Assembly (NCBI GenBank): GCA_023411405.1
Contig: JAEYOU010000397.1
Location: 1 to 5,403 of the forward strand
Direction: 5' to 3'
DNA length: 5,403 nt
Source of the DNA: Pseudomonadota bacterium
GTDB taxonomy: Bacteria; Myxococcota; Myxococcia; Myxococcales; Anaeromyxobacteraceae
Under the pieces are notes generated by a model that was not told where the DNA came from, did not search any database, and worked only from the letters and a program-made list of their open reading frames with translations. Position 1 is the first letter of the stretch; each line of letters begins with the position of its first letter. Shown in pieces: positions 1 to 5,403 of this stretch. The translations under genes were made by a program, and so were the position numbers.

Positions 1-533
1 GCCTGGGCGCGCGCGTCCGGCAGGCGGAGGACGACCTCCCGCCGGCGACGCGCCTCATGGGGTGGGAGGAGCTGCGGGCGCTCGACGCCGCGGGGATCGA
101 GGTGGGCGGCCACACCGTCTCGCACGCGGTCCTGCCGCTGCTGCCTCCGCGCGAGGCGCGCCGCGAGATCGAGGCCTGCCGCGACGAGATCCGCGATCGG
201 CTCGGCCGCGCGCCACGCATGTTCGCCTACCCGAACGGCTACCACACCCCGGCGGTGCGGCGGCTCGTGGCGGAGGCCGGGTTCGAGGGCGCGGTCACGA
301 CGGAGGATCGCGAGAACGTGCGGGGCGGGGACCCGTACCGGCTCTGCCGCAAGATGCTCTGGGAGAACACCACGCTCGGGCCGACCGCGTACAGTCCGGC
401 GCTCGCGGCCTGCAACCTCGAGGGCGTCTTCCACGCGCTGGGGCTCTCCCGCGCGGTGCGCGGCGAGTACGCGGCGGGCGCTGCGCCGGCGCCGGCGCTC
501 CATCCGGGCGCCGCGCTCGAGGAGGCCTCGTGA
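1..533 (+). CDS. Polysaccharide deacetylase (NodB homology domain), C-terminal part, 5' end outside window
   Basis: The reading frame is already open at position 3 and ends at the TGA at 531-533, giving 176 visible residues; the true start lies upstream. Seen: a GGHTVSH segment (fragment residues 35-41) that matches the second NodB motif, whose two histidines (H37, H41) bind the catalytic metal. It is followed by FAYPNG (74-79), the third-motif region in the FAYPxG variant common in bacterial polysaccharide deacetylases. The first motif (TFDDG-like aspartates) should lie upstream and cannot be checked. Family knowledge: these carbohydrate esterase 4 enzymes hydrolyse N- or O-acetyl groups on polysaccharides, usually outside the cytoplasm. 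The last 20 or so residues are Ala/Pro-rich and look like a non-conserved tail. The next genes encode glycosyltransferases and a Wzy/WaaL-type protein, so I infer a role in modifying the exopolysaccharide made by this operon. The exact substrate is unknown. Confidence 0.9.
   Translation, partial: LGARVRQAEDDLPPATRLMGWEELRALDAAGIEVGGHTVSHAVLPLLPPREARREIEACRDEIRDRLGRAPRMFAYPNGYHTPAVRRLVAEAGFEGAVTTEDRENVRGGDPYRLCRKMLWENTTLGPTAYSPALAACNLEGVFHALGLSRAVRGEYAAGAAPAPALHPGAALEEAS
519..525 (+). promoter_or_regulatory. Shine-Dalgarno-like GAGGAGG at the end of the deacetylase gene
   Basis: GAGGAGG lies 4 nt before a GTG at 530-532 that overlaps the deacetylase stop codon (GTGA). If used, it would start the glycosyltransferase 23 codons before the ATG at 599. 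It is the only strong ribosome-binding sequence near that gene's start. However, GAGGAG also encodes the Glu-Glu of the deacetylase C-terminus, so it may be coincidental. Confidence 0.45.
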
Positions 534-559
534 GCGGGAGCGCGCGCCCCCCGACTGAC

Positions 560-602
560 CCATGGCCGCGGTCCGGCCCTGGGACCCACCTTGTGGCCAT
601 GG
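560..602 (+). repeat. Inverted repeat enclosing the likely ATG start of the glycosyltransferase
   Basis: CCATGGCC at 560-567 is the exact reverse complement of GGCCATGG at 595-602. Nested inside, GGTCC (570-574) can pair with GGACC (582-586) around a 7-nt loop. The right outer arm contains the ATG at 599-601, so in RNA the start codon would be base-paired. At this GC content, 8-bp arms within 40 nt are expected by chance more than once per window, so a regulatory role is only a possibility. Confidence 0.3.
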
Positions 603-1756
603 ACGCCTTGCGGGGATGGGACATCGTCTGCTTCTCCAACGACTGGGACGGGGATCCCCTCTCGAAGACGCACATCATGAAGATCCTGGCGCGCGACAAC
701 CGCGTGCTCTGGGTGAACTCGATCGGCAACCGCGCCCCGCGGGCGAGCGTCTCCGACGCCCGCCGCGCCTGGAAGAAGCTCTCCGACGTGGCGCGCGGGC
801 TCACCGAGCCGGTCAAGAACCTGCACGTGCTCGCGCCCCTCTACGTCCCCGCGTACGGCAGCGAGGCCGTACGGCGGGCCAACGGCGAGCTCCTCCGGCT
901 CCAGGTCCGCCGCGCGATGCGCCGGCTCGGGATGCGGCGTCCGATCTCCTGGAGCTTCCTCCCGAGCGCGGCCACCGTGGCAGGGCGGCTCGACGAGGCG
1001 CTCGTCGTCTACCACGTGGTGGACGAGTTCTCGGCGTTCAGCGACGCGAGCCAGCACGTGGCGGAGCTCGAGGCGCGCCTGCTCCGGCGGGCGGACCTCG
1101 TCGTCGCCTCCTCGGAGAAGCTCCTCGAGGACAAGCGGCGCGTGAACGCCCGCGCCGTGCTCGTCCGGCACGGCGTCGATCACGCGCACTTCGCCCGGGC
1201 GCTCGCGCCGGGGCCGCTCCCGGCGCCCCTCCGCGCGCTGCCGCAGCCGGTCATCGGCTTCTTCGGGCTCGTGGCGGACTGGATCGACCTGCCGCTCGTG
1301 CGGAGGGTGGCCGACGCGTTCCCGCAGGCCTCCGTGGTCGTGCTGGGCAAGGTGGTCACCTCGCTCGCGCCGCTCGAGGGGGCGCGGAACGTCCACCTCT
1401 TCGGCCGGCGGCCGTACGCGGAGCTGCCGGACTGGTGCCGCGGGTTCACGGTGGCCCTGACGCCGTTCCGCCGGAACGCGCTCGCGCTCGCGGCCAACCC
1501 GCTCAAGGCCCGGGAGTACGTGGCCGCCGGGCTCCCCAACGTGTGCACCGACCTGCCGGAGCTCCGGCGCATCCCCGGGTGCACGGTCACGACGAGCGAC
1601 GACGCCTTCGTCGCGGCGGTCGGGGCCGCCCTGGCCGACGGGGGCCCGTCCGCCGCGCGCTCGGCCCTGGTCCGGGGCGAGGGGTGGGAGGCGAAGGTGG
1701 ACGAGCTGCGGGCGCACGTCGGGGCGGTGCTCGCGCCCGCGCGCGTGCACGGGTGA
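599..1756 (+). CDS. GT-B fold glycosyltransferase, TuaH-like (GT4/group 1 type)
   Basis: This gene encodes 385 residues from the ATG at 599, with no signal peptide or membrane span, so it is a cytoplasmic transferase of an activated sugar. Seen: an N-terminal Rossmann-like start WDIVCFSNDWDGDPLSKTHIM (7-27); VYHVVDEFSAFSD (137-149), close to the YDCVDDFSAF segment of TuaH-type enzymes; a helical segment ending in ADLVVASS (165-172); VRHGVDHAHF (189-198), the usual inter-domain RNGVD-like site; and PLKAREYVAAGLPNV (301-315), the nucleotide-sugar-binding helix with the second glutamate of EX7E (E306). The first EX7E position is alanine (A298). Start choice: homologous proteins usually begin just before the WDIVCFS strand, and codons 530-598 include AT-ending ACT, CCA, CCT and CTT, unlike the rest of the gene, so I prefer 599. 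GTG 530 (408 residues, strong Shine-Dalgarno, 4-nt overlap) and GTG 593 remain possible. The donor and acceptor sugars cannot be told from sequence. Confidence 0.88.
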   Translation: MDALRGWDIVCFSNDWDGDPLSKTHIMKILARDNRVLWVNSIGNRAPRASVSDARRAWKKLSDVARGLTEPVKNLHVLAPLYVPAYGSEAVRRANGELLRLQVRRAMRRLGMRRPISWSFLPSAATVAGRLDEALVVYHVVDEFSAFSDASQHVAELEARLLRRADLVVASSEKLLEDKRRVNARAVLVRHGVDHAHFARALAPGPLPAPLRALPQPVIGFFGLVADWIDLPLVRRVADAFPQASVVVLGKVVTSLAPLEGARNVHLFGRRPYAELPDWCRGFTVALTPFRRNALALAANPLKAREYVAAGLPNVCTDLPELRRIPGCTVTTSDDAFVAAVGAALADGGPSAARSALVRGEGWEAKVDELRAHVGAVLAPARVHG

Positions 1757-1757
1757 C

Positions 1758-1762
1758 GGGAG
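1758..1762 (+). promoter_or_regulatory. Ribosome binding site GGGAG for the O-antigen ligase-like gene
   Basis: GGGAG sits directly after the preceding stop codon (TGA 1754-1756) and 6 nt before the GTG at 1769. It supports that GTG as the start. The 12-nt gap leaves no room for a separate promoter or terminator, so the two genes are probably co-transcribed. Confidence 0.6.
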
Positions 1763-1768
1763 CGACCG

Positions 1769-3040
1769 GTGGCCGAGGCGATCACCCTGGACGTCCTCGC
1801 GGCGCGGCGCGCGGCCTCGCTGGAGCGGGCGACCACGCGCTGGAGCCGGCTGTCCTTCGGCGCCGCGGTCGGGTTCGTGGTGATGCTGTACTCGAACCCG
1901 ATGTACTGGTGGCCGTGGTTCGAGCAGCTCCGGCTCGCCTTCGTGACCATGGCGATCTGCGCCGCGGCCGTGCTCGCGCACCGGCTCACCTCGGGCAGCC
2001 CGATCCGCGTCGGCGGGCCCATGGGCGTCCCGCTGCTCGTGTACCTCTCGCTGTTCCCGGTGTCGCTCCTCTGGACGATCCACGTCCCGTCCACCGAGAC
2101 CGCGGTGTTCGAGGCGCTCAAGATGGCCGTCGTCTACGTCGCGGTGCAGAACGCGCTCGACCGGCCGGCGCGGCTGCGGGCGTTCCTGCTGCTCGGCGCC
2201 CTCGCCTCGCTGGGGCCGGCGCTCGGCGGGATCTGGCACTGGTGGAACGGCGTGGGGCAGGTGGAGGGGTACCGCACCGCCTGGCGCGGGCTCTACGCCG
2301 ACCCGAACCGGCTCGCGATGAGCCTGGTGGCGATCCTGCCGGCGGCGCTCTACGGCGCGGTCACCGCGAAGCGCCCGGGTCGCCGGCTGCTCTTCGCGGG
2401 GGTGGCCGCGGCGCAGGTCGGGGCCATCGTGCTCACCCACTCGCGCTCCGGCGCGGTGGCGATGGCGGTCGCGGTGGCGCTCGCCCTCGGGCGCGGGAAG
2501 CGGAAGGTGGCGCAGGCGGCGGTCGGCGCGGCGCTCCTCGTCGGGATGGTGGCGCTCGCGCCGTCGAGCTTCTGGCAGCGGTCCTCGACCATCACGGAGT
2601 TCGAGACCGACGCGTCGGTGCAGGGCCGGCGCCACGCGTGGATGGTGCTCGACCGCATCGTCGAGGAGCGGCCGTTCACCGGGGCCGGCGGCGGGGCGTT
2701 CCTCGCGAGCTGGGCGCGCTACGCGCCGCTCGAGGCGGGCGGGCACCGGTTCGTGGCGCACAACATCCTGCTCGAGACGATCGGCGAGCTCGGGGTGATC
2801 GCCTTCCTCCTGCTGGCGGCGTTCATCGCGGTGCTCCTCGTGAAGCTCTGGCGCGCGGGGAGCGACCCGGTGATCGGCCCGGAGGCGCGGGCGCTGTTCG
2901 CGGGCGTCGCGGGGTACCTCGTCTGCGAGATGGCCAACGGCTACGCGCTCTCCTGGTTCCTGTACTACCTGTTCGCGGCGTCGGCGGCGGCGATCCACCT
3001 GGCGGCGCTGCGGCGGGCGGCGGCGGAGGCTGCGAGGTGA
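1769..3040 (+). CDS. O-antigen ligase / Wzy polymerase family membrane protein (Wzy_C domain)
   Basis: This is a 423-residue integral membrane protein with roughly 10-12 hydrophobic segments, among them about 29-45, 55-71, 85-103, 136-155, 182-198, 206-223, 226-240, 249-265, 337-360, 374-392 and 394-413. A large loop at about 266-330 is presumably periplasmic. Seen family landmarks: RGLYADPNRLAMSL (173-185), LTHSRSGAVAM (222-232), QGRRHAWMVLDRI (285-297), RPFTGAGGGAF (301-311) and AHNILLETIGELG (330-342). The last resembles the ligase signature of His-Asn, nine residues, then Gly (H331, N332, G342), although the final small/Tyr position is alanine. Such proteins either join lipid-linked repeat units into polymer (Wzy) or transfer the polymer to an acceptor (WaaL); sequence alone does not separate these roles. 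With no lipid A gene in view and a deacetylase in the operon, I favour exopolysaccharide polymerisation. Length is typical. GTG 1769 is chosen for its ribosome-binding site and its fit with the preceding stop. Confidence 0.9.
   Translation: MAEAITLDVLAARRAASLERATTRWSRLSFGAAVGFVVMLYSNPMYWWPWFEQLRLAFVTMAICAAAVLAHRLTSGSPIRVGGPMGVPLLVYLSLFPVSLLWTIHVPSTETAVFEALKMAVVYVAVQNALDRPARLRAFLLLGALASLGPALGGIWHWWNGVGQVEGYRTAWRGLYADPNRLAMSLVAILPAALYGAVTAKRPGRRLLFAGVAAAQVGAIVLTHSRSGAVAMAVAVALALGRGKRKVAQAAVGAALLVGMVALAPSSFWQRSSTITEFETDASVQGRRHAWMVLDRIVEERPFTGAGGGAFLASWARYAPLEAGGHRFVAHNILLETIGELGVIAFLLLAAFIAVLLVKLWRAGSDPVIGPEARALFAGVAGYLVCEMANGYALSWFLYYLFAASAAAIHLAALRRAAAEAAR
3025..3029 (+). promoter_or_regulatory. 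Ribosome binding site GGAGG for the last operon gene
   Basis: GGAGG lies inside the last codons of the O-antigen ligase-like gene, 7 nt before the GTG at 3037. It identifies that GTG as the start, although the frame stays open for about 2.5 kb upstream. The GTGA overlap points to termination-reinitiation coupling. Confidence 0.75.
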
Positions 3041-4179
3041 GGCGGCCGGCGCGGGTGCTGATCCTCCAGAACCGGTTCCGCATCGGGGGTCAGGAGCGCC
3101 AGACGGTCCTGAACGTCCGGAGCATGGACCGCGCGCGGTACGAGCCGCTCGTGGCGGTCCTGCACCTCGACGGCGACCACCTCGCGGATCTCGAGGCGGT
3201 GGGGGTGCGGCCGGTGGTGTTCGACGTGGGGCGCAGCCTGCTCCGCCCCGGCACCGCCTGGCAGCTCCTGCGCCTCGTCCAGTTCGTCCGGGAGGAGCGG
3301 ATCGCGGTCATCCACGCGCAGGACATCTACACGAACGTGCTCGGGACGATGGTCGCGCGGGCCACGGGCGTGCCGATGATCGTGACGCGCGTCGACCTCG
3401 GGCACCACCTCGGCGGCTACCGGCGGCAGCTCCTCACGTGGGCGTCGCGGATCGCCGCGCGGGTGCTCGTGAACGCGCTCACGATCCGCGACCTCGCCAT
3501 CCGCGAGGGCGTCGAGGCGGATCGCGTCGCGGTGGTGCGCAACGGCGTGGATCTCGAGGAGCTCGACGCGCGCGCCGCGCGCCCGCCCGACGATCCCGCC
3601 CCCGCGCCCGGCGCGTTCGTGTGCGTCGCGAACATGCACCACCCCGTGAAGGGGCAGGGCGACCTGCTCCAGGCGCTCAAGGAGACGCTCCGCACGCACC
3701 CGGAGGCGCGCCTCGTGCTCGTCGGCGAGGGCGTGCGGCGGCCGCTGCTGGAGCGGGAGGCCCGGTGGCTCGGCGTCGCCGACAAGGTCCACTTCCTCGG
3801 CCACCGCCGGGACGTGCCCGCGATCCTCGCCCGCGCGGTCGGGGGGATCTCCTCGAGCCACGCCGAGGGGATCTCGAACGCCATCCTCGAGGCGATGGCC
3901 ATGCGCCTGCCCGTGGTCGCGACGGCGGTGGGCGGCACCCCGGAGATCGTGAAGGACGGCGAGACCGGCTTCCTCGTCCCGCCCGGCGCGCCTGCCGCGC
4001 TGGCGCGGCGGATGGTGGATCTCCTGGAGGACGGCGCGCTGCGCCGGCGGCTGGGCGAGGCCGCGCGCGGGCTGGTCGAGCGCGAGTTCGGCCTCGGCCA
4101 GATGCGGCTCTCGTACGACGCCCTCTACCACGACCTGACGCAGCCCCAGGAGCCCCGGATCGTGACGGGGGTGGCGTAG
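3037..4179 (+). CDS. Glycosyltransferase family 4 (group 1), retaining GT-B enzyme
   Basis: This gene encodes 380 residues, a usual length for the family, and appears soluble and cytoplasmic. Seen: a first strand RVLILQNRFRIGGQERQ (6-22) with the glycine-rich GGxE donor-domain loop; IHAQDIYTNVLG (92-103); TRVDLGHHLGGYRR (117-130); VVRNGVDLEEL (166-176) at the domain junction; VANMHHPVKGQGDLLQAL (197-214) with the conserved lysine-glycine; LVLVGEGVRRPLLE (226-239); and the complete EX7E pair E277/E285 in SHAEGISNAILEAMAMRLPVV, followed by GGTPEIVKDGETGFLVPP (299-316). Family knowledge: retaining enzymes that transfer sugar from a nucleotide donor to a lipid-linked acceptor in surface polysaccharide synthesis. 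The start is GTG 3037, with GGAGG 7 nt upstream and a 4-nt overlap with the previous stop. The open frame upstream of 3037 is an artefact of high GC, because the deacetylase, TuaH-like and ligase genes occupy it in other frames. The specific sugar is not predictable. Confidence 0.95.
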   Translation: MRRPARVLILQNRFRIGGQERQTVLNVRSMDRARYEPLVAVLHLDGDHLADLEAVGVRPVVFDVGRSLLRPGTAWQLLRLVQFVREERIAVIHAQDIYTNVLGTMVARATGVPMIVTRVDLGHHLGGYRRQLLTWASRIAARVLVNALTIRDLAIREGVEADRVAVVRNGVDLEELDARAARPPDDPAPAPGAFVCVANMHHPVKGQGDLLQALKETLRTHPEARLVLVGEGVRRPLLEREARWLGVADKVHFLGHRRDVPAILARAVGGISSSHAEGISNAILEAMAMRLPVVATAVGGTPEIVKDGETGFLVPPGAPAALARRMVDLLEDGALRRRLGEAARGLVEREFGLGQMRLSYDALYHDLTQPQEPRIVTGVA

Positions 4180-4193
4180 GGAGGACGGCTACG
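4175..4193. other. Convergent gene junction with both stop codons in a 5-bp inverted repeat
   Basis: CGTAG (4175-4179) and CTACG (4189-4193) are inverted repeats around a 9-nt spacer. Each contains the TAG stop of one of the two converging genes, so three of the five pairs follow simply from two facing TAG codons. There is no T-tract on either side, so this is not a convincing intrinsic terminator. Any terminator must be Rho-dependent or lie inside the opposing gene. Confidence 0.35.
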
Positions 4194-5403
4194 GCAACGG
4201 CAACGGCCCGAACGGCCAGACCGCGTACCACTTCGCCGCCGCGAGCGCGCCCGCGATCACGAGGACGACCGCCCAGAACAGCCGCCGGCGTCGCCGCGCG
4301 GCGCGGTCCTCGTAGGGATCCCGGAGCGATCGGATCGACCCCGGCGGCAGCGCCGCGCGCGAGGTGAGCGCGTACCCGAGCGGCAGGTTCACGGCGACGC
4401 GGCCGTTCACCGCCCAGCCGGTGGCGTCGAGGACCGGCCCGAGCGTCCGCTGCCGGAGCTTGAGCCAGGCGATGAAGACCGAAGGCCCGGAGATCACCAT
4501 CGCCACCCCGAGCAATGCCACGAGCTTCGCCCACCACGGCTGGAGCCCCATGAACCCGGAGACGAGGCCGCCGAACATCGTGCCGAGCGCGCCGGCGCCG
4601 ACGCCGATCGCGGCGATGATGCCGACCATCCTGCCGACGTCCACGGGCGCCGGCCTGGGCTTCACCGTGCCGGTGACGTGGCCGACGGAGCCGGTCGCCA
4701 CCTCGGCGAGGCGGGCCTGCGACTCCTGCTCCTTGGCGGCGGCGAACTTCGCGGCCTGCTCCTCCACGAGCCGCACGAACTTCTTGTAGGGCGCGAAGAA
4801 GGCCTGGCGGATGGAGATGGGGTTGTCCACGATCTTCACGATGGTCGCGTCCCAGTCGCGCCCCTGGCGGTCGTAGAAGACGCCGTTCCGCCCGACCATC
4901 AGGTAGTCGGAGTCGCCCTGCGTGAAGCAGGCGGCGATCCGCATCGTCTGGCCGCCGGCCCGGCGGCACTCGCAGTACGCGATGTACATGCGCGAGAGCT
5001 GGGCGAGGACGGAGTGCGCCGTCGGGTCCTCGACGCGGACGCAGAGGTCGCAGCTCCGCCCGTCGAGGTAGAGCGTGCCGGCCTGGAACACCGCGTGGCG
5101 CGCGGGATCGTAGAAGTCCGCGAAGCTGACGAAGTTGCGCAGCAGCACGTGCAGGTCGCGGTGGTAGTGCACGATCCGCACGACGTCCCCGAGCGCCGCG
5201 GCCTCGGGGGCGACCTCGAGATCCTTCGCGAGGAGGTCCTCGAGGCGCGCGCGGATGCCTCCGGCGAGGAGCGCGCGCACGCGGTCGATGCCGAGCTGCT
5301 CCACCGCCGCGCCCTGCTTCGCCGCCTGCCAGGCGTCGTACGGCGCGACCGCGCCGGCGAGCGTCGCCCACTCCGGCGGGGTGAGCTCCGCGCGGCGCGC
5401 GCC
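4189..5403 (-). CDS. Conserved hypothetical membrane-anchored protein, C-terminal part, 5' end outside window
   Basis: The frame is open from the window edge (5403) to a TAG at 4189-4191, giving 404 visible residues; it begins beyond the edge. GTG 5304 is an internal valine and not a likely start, because PEWATLAGAVAPYDAWQAAKQGAA, in the same frame before it, reads as normal protein. Layout in fragment numbering: a helical soluble region (1-105) with IVHYHRDLHVLLRNFVSFADFYD; a cysteine-rich segment with C118-x2-C121, C144-x-C146 and C159; then GDSDYLMVGRNGVFYDRQGRDWDATIVKI (163-191) and NPISIRQAFFAPYKKF; a charged Ala/Glu/Lys linker (214-240); hydrophobic segments at about 258-283, 292-313 and 374-392; and a block LDATGWAVNGRVAVNLPLGYALT (325-347). 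From memory, similar proteins of unknown function occur as hypothetical proteins in varied Gram-negative bacteria. I assign no function. The gene is transcribed towards the polysaccharide operon and is probably not part of it. Confidence 0.85.
   Translation of the reverse strand, partial: GARRAELTPPEWATLAGAVAPYDAWQAAKQGAAVEQLGIDRVRALLAGGIRARLEDLLAKDLEVAPEAAALGDVVRIVHYHRDLHVLLRNFVSFADFYDPARHAVFQAGTLYLDGRSCDLCVRVEDPTAHSVLAQLSRMYIAYCECRRAGGQTMRIAACFTQGDSDYLMVGRNGVFYDRQGRDWDATIVKIVDNPISIRQAFFAPYKKFVRLVEEQAAKFAAAKEQESQARLAEVATGSVGHVTGTVKPRPAPVDVGRMVGIIAAIGVGAGALGTMFGGLVSGFMGLQPWWAKLVALLGVAMVISGPSVFIAWLKLRQRTLGPVLDATGWAVNGRVAVNLPLGYALTSRAALPPGSIRSLRDPYEDRAARRRRRLFWAVVLVIAGALAAAKWYAVWPFGPLPLP

Noticed and set aside
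239..2998. A 919-codon open frame on the minus strand opposite the deacetylase, TuaH-like and ligase genes
   Set aside because: The translation is dominated by Arg, Glu, His and Pro with no recognisable domain, while the plus-strand frames carry clear family motifs throughout. Long antisense openness is expected at this GC content.
562..3036. Upstream part of a very long plus-strand open frame that runs into the GT4 gene
   Set aside because: It encodes Arg/Ala/Gly/Pro-rich low-complexity sequence and is out of frame with the real genes. Only the part from GTG 3037 matches a protein family and has a ribosome-binding site.
3001..3036. GGC/GCG-rich low-complexity stretch
   Set aside because: It simply encodes the Ala/Arg-rich C-terminus of the ligase-like protein and contains the next gene's ribosome-binding site.
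2965..4131. A 388-codon minus-strand open frame opposite the GT4 gene
   Set aside because: Low-complexity His/Arg/Glu-rich translation antisense to a gene with intact glycosyltransferase motifs.
4189..4212. Short tandem repeat of an ACGGCA-type hexamer just inside the minus-strand gene's 3' end
   Set aside because: Only about two copies, and explained by the Pro-Leu-Pro-Leu-Pro C-terminus that it encodes.
4364..4789. A 141-codon plus-strand open frame opposite the minus-strand gene
   Set aside because: Ser/Thr/Pro/Ala-rich antisense shadow with no ribosome-binding site or recognisable domain.
3677..5371. A 564-codon minus-strand open frame overlapping the minus-strand hypothetical gene in another frame
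   Set aside because: Its product is an Arg/Gly/Ala string with no fold-like pattern. The other frame (to 4189) has a normal residue mix, hydrophobic segments and motif-like blocks.

Overview
The window is very GC-rich (by eye about three quarters G+C), and nearly every third codon position in its genes is G or C. Coding is dense, GTG starts are common, and the genes abut or overlap. This fits a high-GC myxobacterium-like bacterium. Anaeromyxobacter is my best guess, from composition and gene content only; no rRNA or other phylogenetic marker is present.

Positions 1-4179 are the downstream part of a plus-strand exopolysaccharide or surface-polysaccharide operon of four genes. They are: the C-terminal part of a NodB-type polysaccharide deacetylase (to 533); a GT-B glycosyltransferase resembling TuaH (599-1756, possible alternative start at 530); a multi-pass O-antigen ligase/polymerase-family membrane protein (1769-3040); and a GT4 glycosyltransferase (3037-4179). 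The second and third genes are 12 nt apart. The third and fourth overlap by 4 nt (GTGA), with a Shine-Dalgarno sequence inside the end of the third. A single polycistronic mRNA with translational coupling is therefore likely. In the inferred pathway, the two glycosyltransferases add sugars to a lipid-linked repeat unit in the cytoplasm. The Wzy/WaaL-like protein then polymerises or transfers it on the periplasmic side, and the deacetylase removes acetyl groups from amino sugars of the product. No flippase, initiating transferase or export gene is visible; if present, they lie upstream of the window or elsewhere.

Positions 4189-5403 hold the C-terminal 404 codons of a minus-strand gene that converges on the operon, with only 9 nt between the two stop codons. 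It encodes a conserved-looking protein of unknown function. It has a cysteine-rich soluble part, a charged linker and about three C-terminal membrane segments. It is the least understood item here.

I saw no tRNA, rRNA, CRISPR array, insertion sequence, phage gene or convincing intrinsic terminator. Apart from the unknown minus-strand protein, this looks like an ordinary polysaccharide locus, and I do not see clear evidence of a new biological system.
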